In this document: positions 39,173 through 48,003 of the stretch, one piece after another
Position numbering within the stretch: position 1 is the first letter of the stretch
Layout: the number at the start of each line of letters is the position of its first letter
Origin: Alkalicoccus saliphilus
Lineage (GTDB): Bacteria; Bacillota; Bacilli; Bacillales; Salisediminibacteriaceae
Assembly (NCBI RefSeq): GCF_003044065.1
Contig: NZ_PZJJ01000012.1
Location: forward strand, 27,126-91,125
Direction: 5' to 3'
Length of the DNA: 64,000 nt
The notes under the pieces: generated by a model
The model's database searches: none
The model's input: only the letters and a program-made list of their open reading frames with translations
What the model was told of the DNA's origin: nothing
Translations under genes and position numbers: made by a program

Positions 39173-39422
39173 TAGTAACCTTATTTTTCATACCCAAAAT
39201 GAAACATATGCTGCCTGCTGCAGAACGAAAAGGTACAGAGAGAGGTTTTATTCGTTAAAAAATACAGCATAAGCGTATGCATAGAAAAACTGCATATATT
39301 ATTATATAAAAATAAATCCTTCTGTAAATTTCCTTTTTTACTACTTTGAAAGTACAGAATAAAAACAGTGTTTGCTCACAAAAACACAATTTTCTGGTTA
39401 AAATAAATATTCAGAAAAGTCT

Positions 39423-39451
39423 TTGACTTTTTCCCATATAATAATTATAAT
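39423..39451 (+). promoter_or_regulatory. promoter of the NSS symporter gene
   Basis: TTGACT, 17 bases, TATAAT: close to consensus. Leader of about 120 bases. Confidence 0.8.
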
Positions 39452-39576
39452 GAAATAGCAAAGCATAGAAATATGAAAAAATTAGGAAATGATAAGGGAG
39501 GGAGGACACAGTTTTTTCTCATACTTATAGCATGGTTTTCCAATGATTAACAGAGATATAAGGAGGGGGTTGTACA

Positions 39577-40920
39577 ATGGCTGCACCACGGGAGCATTTC
39601 GCGACGAAATTAGGTTTTATTCTTGCGGCAGTAGGGTCTGCTGTAGGTCTGGGTAATATCTGGCGTTTTTCCTATGTAACCGGTGAAAGCGGGGGAGCCG
39701 CTTTTTTACTCGTATATGTCTTATGTATTTTCCTTATTGGTCTTCCCGTTCTTCTTGCAGAATTTTCGATCGGGCGGAGAGGTCAGTCAGACGTTATTGG
39801 TTCATTTAACAAAATAGCACCGGGGAAACCATGGGTTATCGGTGGTATTCTCGGCGTTCTGACATCATTTTTGATTTTATCGTTTTACGGCGTTATTGCC
39901 GGCTGGGTATTCTACTATATCTTCGCCTATATATCAGGGCAGGCTGGCGCTGTGGAGACTGAAGGATACGCCGACTTTTTCGTTAACTTTATCGGAGGAA
40001 CGGCCGGTCCTATTTTCTGGCAGGTACTGTTTATGGCTCTTGTTATTTTTATCGTCTTTTTCGGTGTAAGAAAAGGGATTGAGCTGTCCAACAGAATTTT
40101 CATGCCGCTTCTTGCTATTATCCTTATTTTCCTTGCAGGATACAGTCTGACACTGGATGGAGCCGGGGAAGGACTTGCCTTCCTTTTCACTCCGGACTGG
40201 AATGCATTTTCGGACCCTGGAGTATATGCTTCAGCTGTAGGCCAGGCATTCTTCACGCTGTCCCTCGGGATGGGTGCCATGATTACGTACAGCAGTTATC
40301 TTGGTAAAGAAACACGGCTCCCGAGTGCAGCCGGGGGAGTTGTAACACTCGACACGATCTTTGCGATTGTTGCCGGTATCGTTATCTTTCCGGCGGTATT
40401 TTCTTTCGCAAGTGTCGAGCCGGATGCTGGACCAGGACTTATCTTCATAGTGCTTCCGGAAGTATTTAACCAGATGGGAACCGGCGGTACAGTGTTTGCC
40501 CTGTTCTTCTTCTTCCTTGTAGGAATTGCGGCACTTTCTTCTGCGATTTCCCTGCTGGAAGTAACTGTTTCGTACATTATGAGACAGCTGAATATGAACC
40601 GTCATAAATCGACGCTTCTTGCTGGTGTGGCTGTAACAGCACTCGGTGTTCCTTCCGCATTAAGCCAGGGCGGACCATTCACAATGGAATTTTTAGGCCT
40701 TCCATTCCTGGATTTTGTGGACACAGTTACTGACCAGTACACGCTTCCACTCGGTGGACTTATTGTAGCGTTATTTGTAGGCTGGGGATGGAACAAGGTT
40801 GACGCACTGAAGGAAACCGGTTTGACTGATTCCATTATTGGTACTCTCTGGCTGTGGATTCTCCGTGTTGTCGCTCCACTCGGTATTGCCTGGATTCTTT
40901 TCCAGAATATTTTCGGATAA
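39577..40920 (+). CDS. sodium:neurotransmitter-type (NSS) symporter
   Basis: Na+-coupled amino-acid importer of the LeuT fold. 447 residues, about 11-12 helices. The helix-1 sodium site AAVGSAVGLGNIWRFSYV (near 17-34), ESGGAAFLLVY near 40, FFTLSLGMGAMITYSSYLG near 225 (helix 6 unwound site) and ALSSAISLLEVTVSYIM near 315 (helix 8, Na+ ligands) are all seen. The substrate cannot be assigned; bacterial relatives carry Leu, Trp or Tyr. GGAGGGGG precedes the ATG. Sodium coupling suits a saline or alkaline habitat. Confidence 0.93.
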   Translation: MAAPREHFATKLGFILAAVGSAVGLGNIWRFSYVTGESGGAAFLLVYVLCIFLIGLPVLLAEFSIGRRGQSDVIGSFNKIAPGKPWVIGGILGVLTSFLILSFYGVIAGWVFYYIFAYISGQAGAVETEGYADFFVNFIGGTAGPIFWQVLFMALVIFIVFFGVRKGIELSNRIFMPLLAIILIFLAGYSLTLDGAGEGLAFLFTPDWNAFSDPGVYASAVGQAFFTLSLGMGAMITYSSYLGKETRLPSAAGGVVTLDTIFAIVAGIVIFPAVFSFASVEPDAGPGLIFIVLPEVFNQMGTGGTVFALFFFFLVGIAALSSAISLLEVTVSYIMRQLNMNRHKSTLLAGVAVTALGVPSALSQGGPFTMEFLGLPFLDFVDTVTDQYTLPLGGLIVALFVGWGWNKVDALKETGLTDSIIGTLWLWILRVVAPLGIAWILFQNIFG

Positions 40921-41381
40921 AATGGTTAAATGATTAGAAGATTTACTGATCAGCAGGTAATAGTTTTACAGGAAAAGGAGGCCCTCATCTGCGGGTCTCT
41001 TTTTCTGTTTTTAAGGCTCTGTTAAAGCTCCGGGTTGTTTTTGCAGCACCTGCGGCTCCTTTTTCTTCGCTTGCCGCGGAAAGATCGCCTTGGCCCTGGT
41101 TGCTCCCTTTGTACCTTCTTCATTCAACCAGCGGGCTTTCTGCATGTGTCCACAACAGACTTTAACACAGTCTTTTTTAAAAGCCGGATCACACACTGTC
41201 AGAGGAACCGGTCTGGGGCACTAGTGAGACGGGAGGAACGAAAGGGGGAGTCGTAATAAAGCCACTGTTTAATAAGGTATGCCAAAAGAAGGTATTTAAA
41301 CGTGGCTGTTGGAGGAAAGTGCTGGAATGTGATAAAGTAGAAGACGAATTATACATAAATTTACGAAGGGCGTGAGCTTGC
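40921..41381. other. intergenic before lipA
   Basis: A weak hairpin with TTTTT (40985-41008) may end the symporter transcript. The stretch holds the doubtful Cys-rich frame at 41011-41196 and otherwise nothing recognised. Confidence 0.4.
41011..41196 (-). CDS. possible Cys-rich small protein
   Basis: 61 codons from a GTG at 41196: CDPAFKKDCVKVCCGHMQKA then a basic tail. Four Cys and one His near the start could bind metal, but the ribosome site is weak and I know no homologue. Its 3' end contains GGAGCTTTAACAGAG, which recurs near 25328, so it may be an IS end fragment. Confidence 0.25.
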   Translation of the reverse strand: MCDPAFKKDCVKVCCGHMQKARWLNEEGTKGATRAKAIFPRQAKKKEPQVLQKQPGALTEP

Positions 41382-42266
41382 ATGGCAAAGCAGGAAGAAT
41401 ATCTGCGCAAGCCCGAGTGGCTGAAAATAAAGCTTAATACAAATGAGTCCTATAAAGGTTTAAAGAAACTAATGCGTGAAAAGCGCCTCCATACGGTCTG
41501 TGAAGAAGCTAAGTGTCCAAATATTCATGAATGCTGGGCGGAAAGAAAAACAGCAACGTTTATGATTCTCGGGGACGTATGTACACGGGCGTGCCGTTTC
41601 TGTGCGGTGAAAACAGGTCTGCCGAACGAACTTGACTGGGAGGAGCCGGAAAGACTCGCGGAATCCGTACAGGTAATGGGACTGAAGCATGTAGTCATTA
41701 CGGCTGTGGCCAGGGATGACCTTCGGGACGGTGGAGCGGCTGTTTTTGCAGAAACAGTCCGTCAGGTCCGGAAAATGAATCCGGGGACAAGCATCGAGGT
41801 TCTTCCTTCTGATATGGGAGGAAAAGAGGAAAATGTTAAAACTCTTATTGATGCAAAGCCGGATATTTTCAACCACAATATTGAAACAATCCGTCGTCTT
41901 ACGCCGCGGGTCCGGGCACGGGCAAAATACGACCGCACACTTAACGTTTTACGTATTTCCAAACAGCTGAATCCATCTATCCCGACGAAATCGAGTCTGA
42001 TGATCGGACTTGGAGAAACGAAGGAAGAAATTATAGAACTGATGGATGACCTCCGGGATGCAGATGTGGACATTATGACTATCGGCCAGTATCTGCAGCC
42101 GACAAAATCCCATCTGAAAATCAAAAAATACTGGTCACCTGAGGAATTTGCCGAACTGAAGGAAATTGCTCTTTCCAAAGGATTTAAACACTGCGAAGCC
42201 GGTCCGCTCGTTCGTTCCTCTTATCATGCGGATGAACAGGTGAATGCAGCAAAGGCGAACAGCTGA
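41382..42266 (+). CDS. lipA: lipoyl synthase
   Basis: Radical-SAM enzyme that inserts two sulfurs into octanoyl-protein, first on GcvH in Bacillus. 294 residues. Auxiliary cluster motif [12 protein letters not shown] (Cys spacing 4 and 5) near residue 41-52, radical-[11 protein letters not shown] near 67-74, and the conserved RSSYHAD at the C-terminus whose Ser binds the auxiliary cluster. Its acceptor gene gcvH and the sulfur supply operon suf are also in this window. Confidence 0.97.
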   Translation: MAKQEEYLRKPEWLKIKLNTNESYKGLKKLMREKRLHTVCEEAKCPNIHECWAERKTATFMILGDVCTRACRFCAVKTGLPNELDWEEPERLAESVQVMGLKHVVITAVARDDLRDGGAAVFAETVRQVRKMNPGTSIEVLPSDMGGKEENVKTLIDAKPDIFNHNIETIRRLTPRVRARAKYDRTLNVLRISKQLNPSIPTKSSLMIGLGETKEEIIELMDDLRDADVDIMTIGQYLQPTKSHLKIKKYWSPEEFAELKEIALSKGFKHCEAGPLVRSSYHADEQVNAAKANS

Positions 42267-42280
42267 TAGGTTAAACTGAG

Positions 42281-42315
42281 AAAAGCACCGTAACGGACTC
42301 CGTTGCGGTGTTTTT
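42281..42315 (+). terminator. rho-independent terminator after lipA
   Basis: AAAAGCACCG and AACGGA pair with the following CCGTTGCGGTG, then TTTTT. Confidence 0.8.
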
Positions 42316-42388
42316 CAAAGAGAGCAGGAAAGAATTGAAATTTGCCTGGAAATCCGGCAAGATAGAGAAAGAAGGCAGGTGGCGAACG

Positions 42389-42706
42389 ATGATTCAGATT
42401 CAGGGGAATATGTACGAAATAGTTGAAGACGTCCGGAACGGATGGTCGGAAGAAGCTTTTAAGGAGCGCTACAGTGATATTTTAAACAAATATGATTATA
42501 TTGTAGGCGACTGGGGATATGAACAGCTCCGGCTGAAAGGTTTTTTTGAAGAAAGCCACCGGAAATCAGCTCCTGATGCCAAAATTAATTTTCTGCATGA
42601 TTATATTTACGAATACTGTAATTTCGGCTGTGCCTATTTCGTCATTAAAAAAGTCGGAAAAACTAAAGAGCAGCCTGAAACAGAAGAGGAAGCCCAGGAA
42701 TCGTAA
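42389..42706 (+). CDS. yutD: DUF1027 protein YutD
   Basis: 105 residues. Recognised by MYEIVEDVRNGWSEEAFKER, DYIVGDWGYEQLRLKGF and the C-terminal YEYCNFGCAYFVIKK. Function unknown; the gene is a steady neighbour of lipA in Bacillaceae. The ATG at 42389 has AGGTGG 6 bases upstream, so the longer reading frame from 42308 inside the terminator is not used. The last 15 residues are acidic. Confidence 0.88.
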   Translation: MIQIQGNMYEIVEDVRNGWSEEAFKERYSDILNKYDYIVGDWGYEQLRLKGFFEESHRKSAPDAKINFLHDYIYEYCNFGCAYFVIKKVGKTKEQPETEEEAQES

Positions 42707-42734
42707 ATGATTTATGGAAGAAAGATTCCACAGA

Positions 42735-42800
42735 GAGAGGGCAGGAGAAATCTGTACACCGGAATAATTATCCTGAAAGCAAAACTTAATTAACACTTAG
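42735..42800 (+). repeat. solo right end of a subfamily B repeat
   Basis: GGCAGGAGAAATCTGTACACC, AATAATTATCCTGAAAGC and ACTTAATTAACACTTAG (shown in part) match the last ~65 bases of the B copies. It abuts the start of subfamily A copy 2. Confidence 0.65.
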
Positions 42801-43168
42801 AAAAAGTATATTTTCATGTATAGATATACACTGCCCTGCTTTCACCTTTCCGGCCGGGCTCAGCTAATTTCTTCCAACATATGGATGGAAGGAATGGATC
42901 TTCGTCCCGGCCTTAATCGCCCAGGAGTCGTCCCTGCGGCTGCTGCAGGGAAATCAAAAAAAGGTTTCTGCTATGAAGAATCCCTCTTTATAAAGCCATA
43001 TCCTTCGATAAAGAGATGATTTCCCCTCCGAAACGGCGGAGGCGCAGCGCGGTCAGACCATGACACAGGCCAAACAGCTGAAGGCCAGCTCCACGGCAAG
43101 GCAAGAGAAGGAGCTTATACAGCGACTGGAATAACTATTCTGCACAGATCATTTAATCAACAAACTGA
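42801..43168 (+). repeat. dispersed intergenic repeat, subfamily A copy 2
   Basis: Matches 2626-3025 in the same orientation apart from small indels (about 30 bp missing near the left core). Right end TTTAATCAACAAACTGAAAA is identical. Confidence 0.85.
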
Positions 43169-43198
43169 AAAGCAGAAAGGCCTCCGCCTTTCTGCTTT
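43168..43198. terminator. bidirectional terminator between yutD and glpX
   Basis: AAAGCAGAAAGGC, loop CTCC, GCCTTTCTGCTTT, T-rich on both strands. Confidence 0.85.
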
Positions 43199-43222
43199 TT
43201 GTAGTCTGTTAAAAGACTTACA

Positions 43223-44194
43223 CTACTTCGTTTCAAGCAGATGCGGCTTCTGGTTCAGGCGGTGATGGGCTTTTATATACCGGACCGTACCTGTTTTTGC
43301 CCGCATGACAATTGTGTCTGTTTCAACAAGATCCTTACCGAGAAAGCGGACGCCTTCGAGAAGCTCTCCTGAAGAAACTCCGGTAGCTGCGAAAATAGCA
43401 TCATCACTTTTTACAAGGTCGTCGAGACTGAGATGCTGCTCCGGGTCTTCAATCCCCATCTTCCGGCACCGCTCATATTCTTCCTGATTGGAAGGGACGA
43501 GACGTGCCTGCATATCTCCCCCCAGCGTTTTAATTGCGGCTGCAGAGATGACCCCTTCCGGTGCCCCGCCCGTTCCGACAAACAAATCAATACCGGTACG
43601 CGGCATAACGGCAGCGATAGACGCCCCGACATCCCCGTCACCAAAAAGCTTTACCCGTGCACCTTTATTTTGTACGCGCCTTACTAGATCAGCGTGCCGT
43701 TCCCGCTCCTGAATAATTACTGTCACGTCCCGTACGCGTTTATCATTCATTTTTGCAACGATATCAATCGTTTTCTCAATCGGATCATCGAGCCGGACAA
43801 GTCCTGCTGCTTCAGGTCCGACTACAAGCTTCTCCATATACATATCCGGTGCGTGCAGGAGCGTCCCCCGATCAGCAATTGCAATAACAGCCATGGCATT
43901 CGGGTGACCTTTAGCTACAATACTTGTTCCTTCCAGAGGATCTACTGCAATATCAACTTCCGGACCTGTCCCGGTACCGAGTTCTTCGCCTATGTAGAGC
44001 ATCGGTGCTTCATCCAGTTCTCCTTCTCCAATGACGACCGTTCCGTTCATGTTCACAGAGTCAAACATATTTCTCATCGCCGATGTAGCAGCATCATCCG
44101 CCTCGTTCTTTAATCCTCTTCCCATCCACTGAGCAGAAGCGAGGGCAGCAGCTTCTGTTACGCGCCCTACTTCCATTGCTAATTCGCGATCCAT
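43223..44194 (-). CDS. glpX: fructose-1,6-bisphosphatase, class II
   Basis: Gluconeogenic phosphatase. 323 residues. VVIGEGELDEAPMLYIGE (near 56) and DIAVDPLEGTSIVAKG (near 82) hold the metal-binding Asp and Glu residues; GDGDVGASIAAVMPRTGIDL near 185 and GGAPEGVISAAAIK near 210 complete the fold. GGAGG lies before the ATG. Faces yutD and is divergent from yutE. Confidence 0.95.
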   Translation of the reverse strand: MDRELAMEVGRVTEAAALASAQWMGRGLKNEADDAATSAMRNMFDSVNMNGTVVIGEGELDEAPMLYIGEELGTGTGPEVDIAVDPLEGTSIVAKGHPNAMAVIAIADRGTLLHAPDMYMEKLVVGPEAAGLVRLDDPIEKTIDIVAKMNDKRVRDVTVIIQERERHADLVRRVQNKGARVKLFGDGDVGASIAAVMPRTGIDLFVGTGGAPEGVISAAAIKTLGGDMQARLVPSNQEEYERCRKMGIEDPEQHLSLDDLVKSDDAIFAATGVSSGELLEGVRFLGKDLVETDTIVMRAKTGTVRYIKAHHRLNQKPHLLETK

Positions 44195-44363
44195 GTTAAT
44201 TCCTCCAAATACGTATTTAATCCATGTATAATTATATGTACAAAATCCTTTATCATATTACCAGAGATTTTTGAGAAATGGAATGTAAAAATGGCGGAAT
44301 TATGATTTTTATTTTGTTAAGGGCATTCAATGTGACATACTAATAGAAGGAGGAAAAGATACT

Positions 44364-44819
44364 ATGTATTTTGTTGATCGAAAACTTATTGAAGAACGAC
44401 TCGCATTTATTGAAGATATGAGCCGGCTGGTGGAGGAAGTTTACGAGGCAGAAAACGAATACGCATTGTACGCGGGAGAAAGAGCGTGCCACATGCTGAT
44501 CGAATCGATGATGGACGTTGGAAATCAGATGATCGACGGATTTATCATGCGTGATCCGGGAAGCTTTGAAGATATCGCTGCGATTCTCGTCGATGAAAAA
44601 GTTATTCCCGCAGAAGAAGGCGGGGAAATGGAAGCACTGCTTCCGTGGAGAAAAGAGCTGCTTCAAAATTATACTTCCTACAGCTACGAAGCTATGATGG
44701 AAGGGTTCAGGGCGAACAGCAGAGCGTATAAAAAATTTCCAGAACGTGTACGACATTACTTAACAAATGAGCTCGGGCCGGTCTCGGCCTTTCTTCCGGA
44801 AGAGGAGGATCGTTCATGA
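44364..44819 (+). CDS. yutE: DUF86/HepT-like protein YutE
   Basis: 151 residues, all helical, of the HepT/DUF86 family. Toxin members have an R-x4-6-H motif; here the matching stretch is WRKELLQNYTSY, where the His is replaced by Asn, so RNase activity is doubtful. No MNT antitoxin gene lies beside it. It overlaps yutF by ATGA, as in B. subtilis, suggesting a housekeeping role. Confidence 0.85.
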   Translation: MYFVDRKLIEERLAFIEDMSRLVEEVYEAENEYALYAGERACHMLIESMMDVGNQMIDGFIMRDPGSFEDIAAILVDEKVIPAEEGGEMEALLPWRKELLQNYTSYSYEAMMEGFRANSRAYKKFPERVRHYLTNELGPVSAFLPEEEDRS

Positions 44820-45604
44820 ATAAATATAAAGGGTATCTTATCGACCTGGACGGGACAATGTACCGTGGGACGGAACGTATCGATGCAGGACAAAGGCTTG
44901 TAGAACGCTTGAATGCAGCCGGCATTCCGTACATTTTCGTAACGAATAACTCCTCCCGGCGACCGGACCAGGTAGCGGAGAAACTGCGGGATATGGGCAT
45001 CAATGCGCTCGAAGAAAACGTCATGACGACAAGTATGGCGACAGCGAAATACATAAAAAAGACGTATGGAGACGCGGCTGTCTACGTTATCGGGGAGGAA
45101 GGACTCCGGGAAGCGGTGGAAGCAGAAGGGCTTTCACTTTCAGAGGAAGAGGCAGATGTAGTAGTGATGGGTATTGACCGGAAAATTACGTATGAAAAAC
45201 TTGCGAAAGCGTGCTTGTTTGTGCGCAGTGGAGCGGCCTTTTTATCAACGAACGGAGATAAAGCGATACCGACAGAAAGGGGCATGCTCCCCGGTAATGG
45301 CTCACTTACAGCCGTAGTGCAGGTTTCCACCGGACAGGATCCTTTGTTTATCGGTAAACCCGAAGCGGTAATTATGGAACAGGCTCTTCAGGCTCTCGGG
45401 ACGGATAAAAAAGAAACGCTGATGATAGGAGATAATTACGACACGGATATTCTTGCCGGTATCCGGGCCGGTCTTGACACGCTGATGGTCTTTACCGGCG
45501 TTTCTACGAGAGAGGAACTTGCTGAAAAAGGGAACCAGCCTGTTTGGAAGGCTGACAGTCTGGACGAGTGGTCTGTAGAGAAAGGAGAAGTTCAACGTGA
45601 CTAA
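44816..45604 (+). CDS. yutF: HAD-family phosphatase YutF (NagD-like)
   Basis: 262 residues. HAD motif I is LIDLDGTMYRGTERI at residue 7-21, motif II FVTNNSSRRP near 42, the Lys of KPEAVIMEQALQ near 181 and motif III MIGDNYDTDILAG near 203. This C2-cap subfamily dephosphorylates sugar phosphates, nucleotides or p-nitrophenyl phosphate; the true substrate is unknown. Its stop overlaps the next start by 8 bases. Confidence 0.92.
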   Translation: MNKYKGYLIDLDGTMYRGTERIDAGQRLVERLNAAGIPYIFVTNNSSRRPDQVAEKLRDMGINALEENVMTTSMATAKYIKKTYGDAAVYVIGEEGLREAVEAEGLSLSEEEADVVVMGIDRKITYEKLAKACLFVRSGAAFLSTNGDKAIPTERGMLPGNGSLTAVVQVSTGQDPLFIGKPEAVIMEQALQALGTDKKETLMIGDNYDTDILAGIRAGLDTLMVFTGVSTREELAEKGNQPVWKADSLDEWSVEKGEVQRD

Positions 45605-46571
45605 ACCATATGTATATGTAACGAGAAAGCTGCCGGAGGATACACTTAAGGAGCTGAGTAAAGCGGCGGATGTTGAATGCTGGCCGTATGAAGACCGTGC
45701 TGTAGACAGAGAAACCCTCCTGAAAAAGGCGGAGAAAGCAGACGGGCTGCTCACTATGCTGAGTGAACAAATTGATAAAGAACTGCTCGACCGGGCGCCG
45801 AATTTAAAAATATGTGCGAACATGGCTGTCGGGTACGATAATGTCGATCTTCAGGAAGCGGATAAGAGAGGTGTTGTAATCAGCAACACCCCCGACGTTT
45901 TGACGGAAGCAACGGCTGATCTTGCTTTTGCTCTATTGATGGCATCTGCCAGAAGACTGACCGAAGCGTCGGAGTATATTAAACGGGATGAATGGCGCGA
46001 GTGGGCTCCGTTTCTTCTTGCCGGCACGGAAGTCCATGGCAAAACCTTAGGGATCATCGGGATGGGAAGAATCGGCGCGGCAGTGGCAGGAAGAGCCAAA
46101 GGATTTAATATGAGGGTTCTTTATCATAACCGTTCCCGCCGTGAACATGTCGAAAAGGAAACGGGGGCTTCCTATGCAGAAAAAGCGGAGCTTCTGGAGA
46201 CTGCTGATTTTGTTTGTGTCACAGCTCCGCTGACGCCGGAAACCAAAGGAATGATAGGGTCGGAGGAATTTAAAAAAATGAAAGACTCCGCCCACCTTAT
46301 TAATATTTCCCGGGGACCTGTAATACAGGAGGAAGCACTTATAAAGGCCCTCCAGACGAAACAGATTGCCGGTGCGGGTCTGGACGTTTTTGACAGAGAA
46401 CCAATCCGCTCAGATCATCCGCTGCTGCAGTTTAAGGAAGTAACGGCGCTGCCTCATATCGGCAGTGCTACGGTACAGACACGCAGGGACATGATGCAGC
46501 TTGCAGCGGCAAACATTCACGGCGTTCTTACAGGCAGAGGGGCGGAAACTCCTGTAGGCAGCCACAGGTAA
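45597..46571 (+). CDS. D-isomer 2-hydroxyacid dehydrogenase
   Basis: 324 residues, like glyoxylate/hydroxypyruvate reductase (Bacillus YvcT). NAD-binding GIIGMGRIGAAVAGRAKGF near 153, catalytic Arg in NISRGPVIQEEALI near 237, Glu in DVFDREPI near 265 and His in ALPHIGSATVQTR near 285. GTG start, 9 bases after AAAGGAG, and translationally coupled to yutF. Specificity between glyoxylate, hydroxypyruvate and phenylpyruvate cannot be settled from motifs. Confidence 0.9.
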   Translation: MTKPYVYVTRKLPEDTLKELSKAADVECWPYEDRAVDRETLLKKAEKADGLLTMLSEQIDKELLDRAPNLKICANMAVGYDNVDLQEADKRGVVISNTPDVLTEATADLAFALLMASARRLTEASEYIKRDEWREWAPFLLAGTEVHGKTLGIIGMGRIGAAVAGRAKGFNMRVLYHNRSRREHVEKETGASYAEKAELLETADFVCVTAPLTPETKGMIGSEEFKKMKDSAHLINISRGPVIQEEALIKALQTKQIAGAGLDVFDREPIRSDHPLLQFKEVTALPHIGSATVQTRRDMMQLAAANIHGVLTGRGAETPVGSHR

Positions 46572-46617
46572 TTCGGCTGCCTTAAAGGCGCACTCAGCCG
46601 ATGAATAATGATTCCAG

Positions 46618-46657
46618 AAAAAACTGTTCCGCTTCGATACAGCGGAACAGTTTTTTC
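46618..46657. terminator. bidirectional terminator
   Basis: AAAAAACTGTTCCGC and GCGGAACAGTTTTTT around TTCGATACA, between convergent genes. Confidence 0.9.
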
Positions 46658-46699
46658 AGTGGCTGTTTCAAAAGAGGTGCGGGACTCCGAAGCTTCACT

Positions 46700-47974
46700 T
46701 TACGCGTTATTTTCTGGCGTTCCGCACCAATCAATAATAGTGTGAAACAATACTTCCGTAAAAGCAAACACACGGTCCAGCTCTACGGATTCGTTAGGAA
46801 AATGAGCCATACTGGTCGTGCCGGGACCGAAGATGATGCTTGGAGTGCCGGCATATTGAGTCAGCATCCCTCCGTCCGTCCCCCAATTGGAAGCCTGGAT
46901 GACCGGCTGCCGCTGCTGCGTTTTTTCAAACGTATTCGTTAAAATATCGACGAGGGGGTGGGGGAGATCTACGGCTCCCGGGATCCAGTTTGCTCCGAAC
47001 CATTCCACTTCCACAGGATATTTTTTAAAAAACTCATCATACTGTTCCAGACGATGGAGCGCTTGTTCCAGCTCCTTTTTTGCTTCCTCGATCGTTTCAT
47101 CCGGGCCAATACCGTAGCGTCCCTCCATAACTACCTGGGATGGGACGGATGAAGGCCAGCTGCCGCCCTGAATTTTTCCGACGTTAATAGGAATAGGTAT
47201 TTTTATGTTTTTAAACATAGGATCCTGCAGACGGATATTCCGTTCATTTTCAAGAGACATAAGCGTATCGTATACTTTCCATGACTTTTCGAGAGCACTG
47301 ATTCCTTCAAAGCGTGTGCCGGCATGAGCTGATATCCCTGAAACGGTGACGCGGAACCATGTGGAACCCTGCTGTTTTGGTACAATCTTCATCTCAGTCG
47401 GTTCCGGAATGATAGCTGCATCAGCCCGGTATCCACGCTCGATAGCAGAGAGTGTACCGGCTCCCCCTGTTTCTTCCTCTACCACACTTTGAAAAATAAG
47501 GTCCCCCTTAAGAGGGACATTCAAGTATTGGACAGCTTCCACTGCTGCAAGGAGTGCGACGTTCCCTGCTTTCATATCAGTGGTCCCGCGGCCGAACATT
47601 TTTCCGTCTTCAATAAGACCGGAGAAAGGATCGTGCTCCCATTGTTCAAGAGCCCCTTCCGGAACCACATCGACATGGCCGTTTAAAAGAAGAGAGCGGC
47701 CTCCGCCTGTGCCTTTCAACGTTGCGCATACGTTAGGGCTGCCTTCAAAGCTTTTTCTTTCAGACGTGAAGGCGGGATGATCTTTTATTAGTTCAATATC
47801 CGGTTCCCACATATCCACGTCGAGTCCGGCAGCTTTAAGACTGTCCGCTATTTTCTGCTGAAGCTCATATTCTTCTCCGGAAAGTGTGGGGTGCTGGACC
47901 CATTCCTGAAGCAGATTAATATAATGGTCCCGGTATTGGCTGAGATAGGATTGTATATTGTATACGCTGTCCAT
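46700..47974 (-). CDS. M20 family deacylase (ArgE/DapE type, YodQ-like)
   Basis: 424 residues. Metal and catalytic motifs: LLNGHVDVVPEG (His, Asp) near 95, GRGTTDMKAGNVALL near 124, VVEEETGGAGT (Glu pair) near 160, a lid-domain GISAHAGTRFEG near 213 and the last His in SMAHFPNESVEL near 393. The family removes acyl groups from amino acids or pyrimidine compounds (acetylornithine, formylaminopyrimidine). No arginine, lysine or thiamin gene is adjacent, so substrate is open. All catalytic residues present, unlike the broken paralogue at 3144-4514. Followed by the amine oxidase on the same strand upstream. Confidence 0.85.
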   Translation of the reverse strand: MDSVYNIQSYLSQYRDHYINLLQEWVQHPTLSGEEYELQQKIADSLKAAGLDVDMWEPDIELIKDHPAFTSERKSFEGSPNVCATLKGTGGGRSLLLNGHVDVVPEGALEQWEHDPFSGLIEDGKMFGRGTTDMKAGNVALLAAVEAVQYLNVPLKGDLIFQSVVEEETGGAGTLSAIERGYRADAAIIPEPTEMKIVPKQQGSTWFRVTVSGISAHAGTRFEGISALEKSWKVYDTLMSLENERNIRLQDPMFKNIKIPIPINVGKIQGGSWPSSVPSQVVMEGRYGIGPDETIEEAKKELEQALHRLEQYDEFFKKYPVEVEWFGANWIPGAVDLPHPLVDILTNTFEKTQQRQPVIQASNWGTDGGMLTQYAGTPSIIFGPGTTSMAHFPNESVELDRVFAFTEVLFHTIIDWCGTPENNA

Positions 47975-48003
47975 TTTATTATGCTCCTTTCACACTGCTG
48001 AAT

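Noticed and set aside
44364..44819. HepT toxin of a toxin-antitoxin pair
   Set aside because: No MNT partner, the catalytic His is missing, and the yutEF order is housekeeping.
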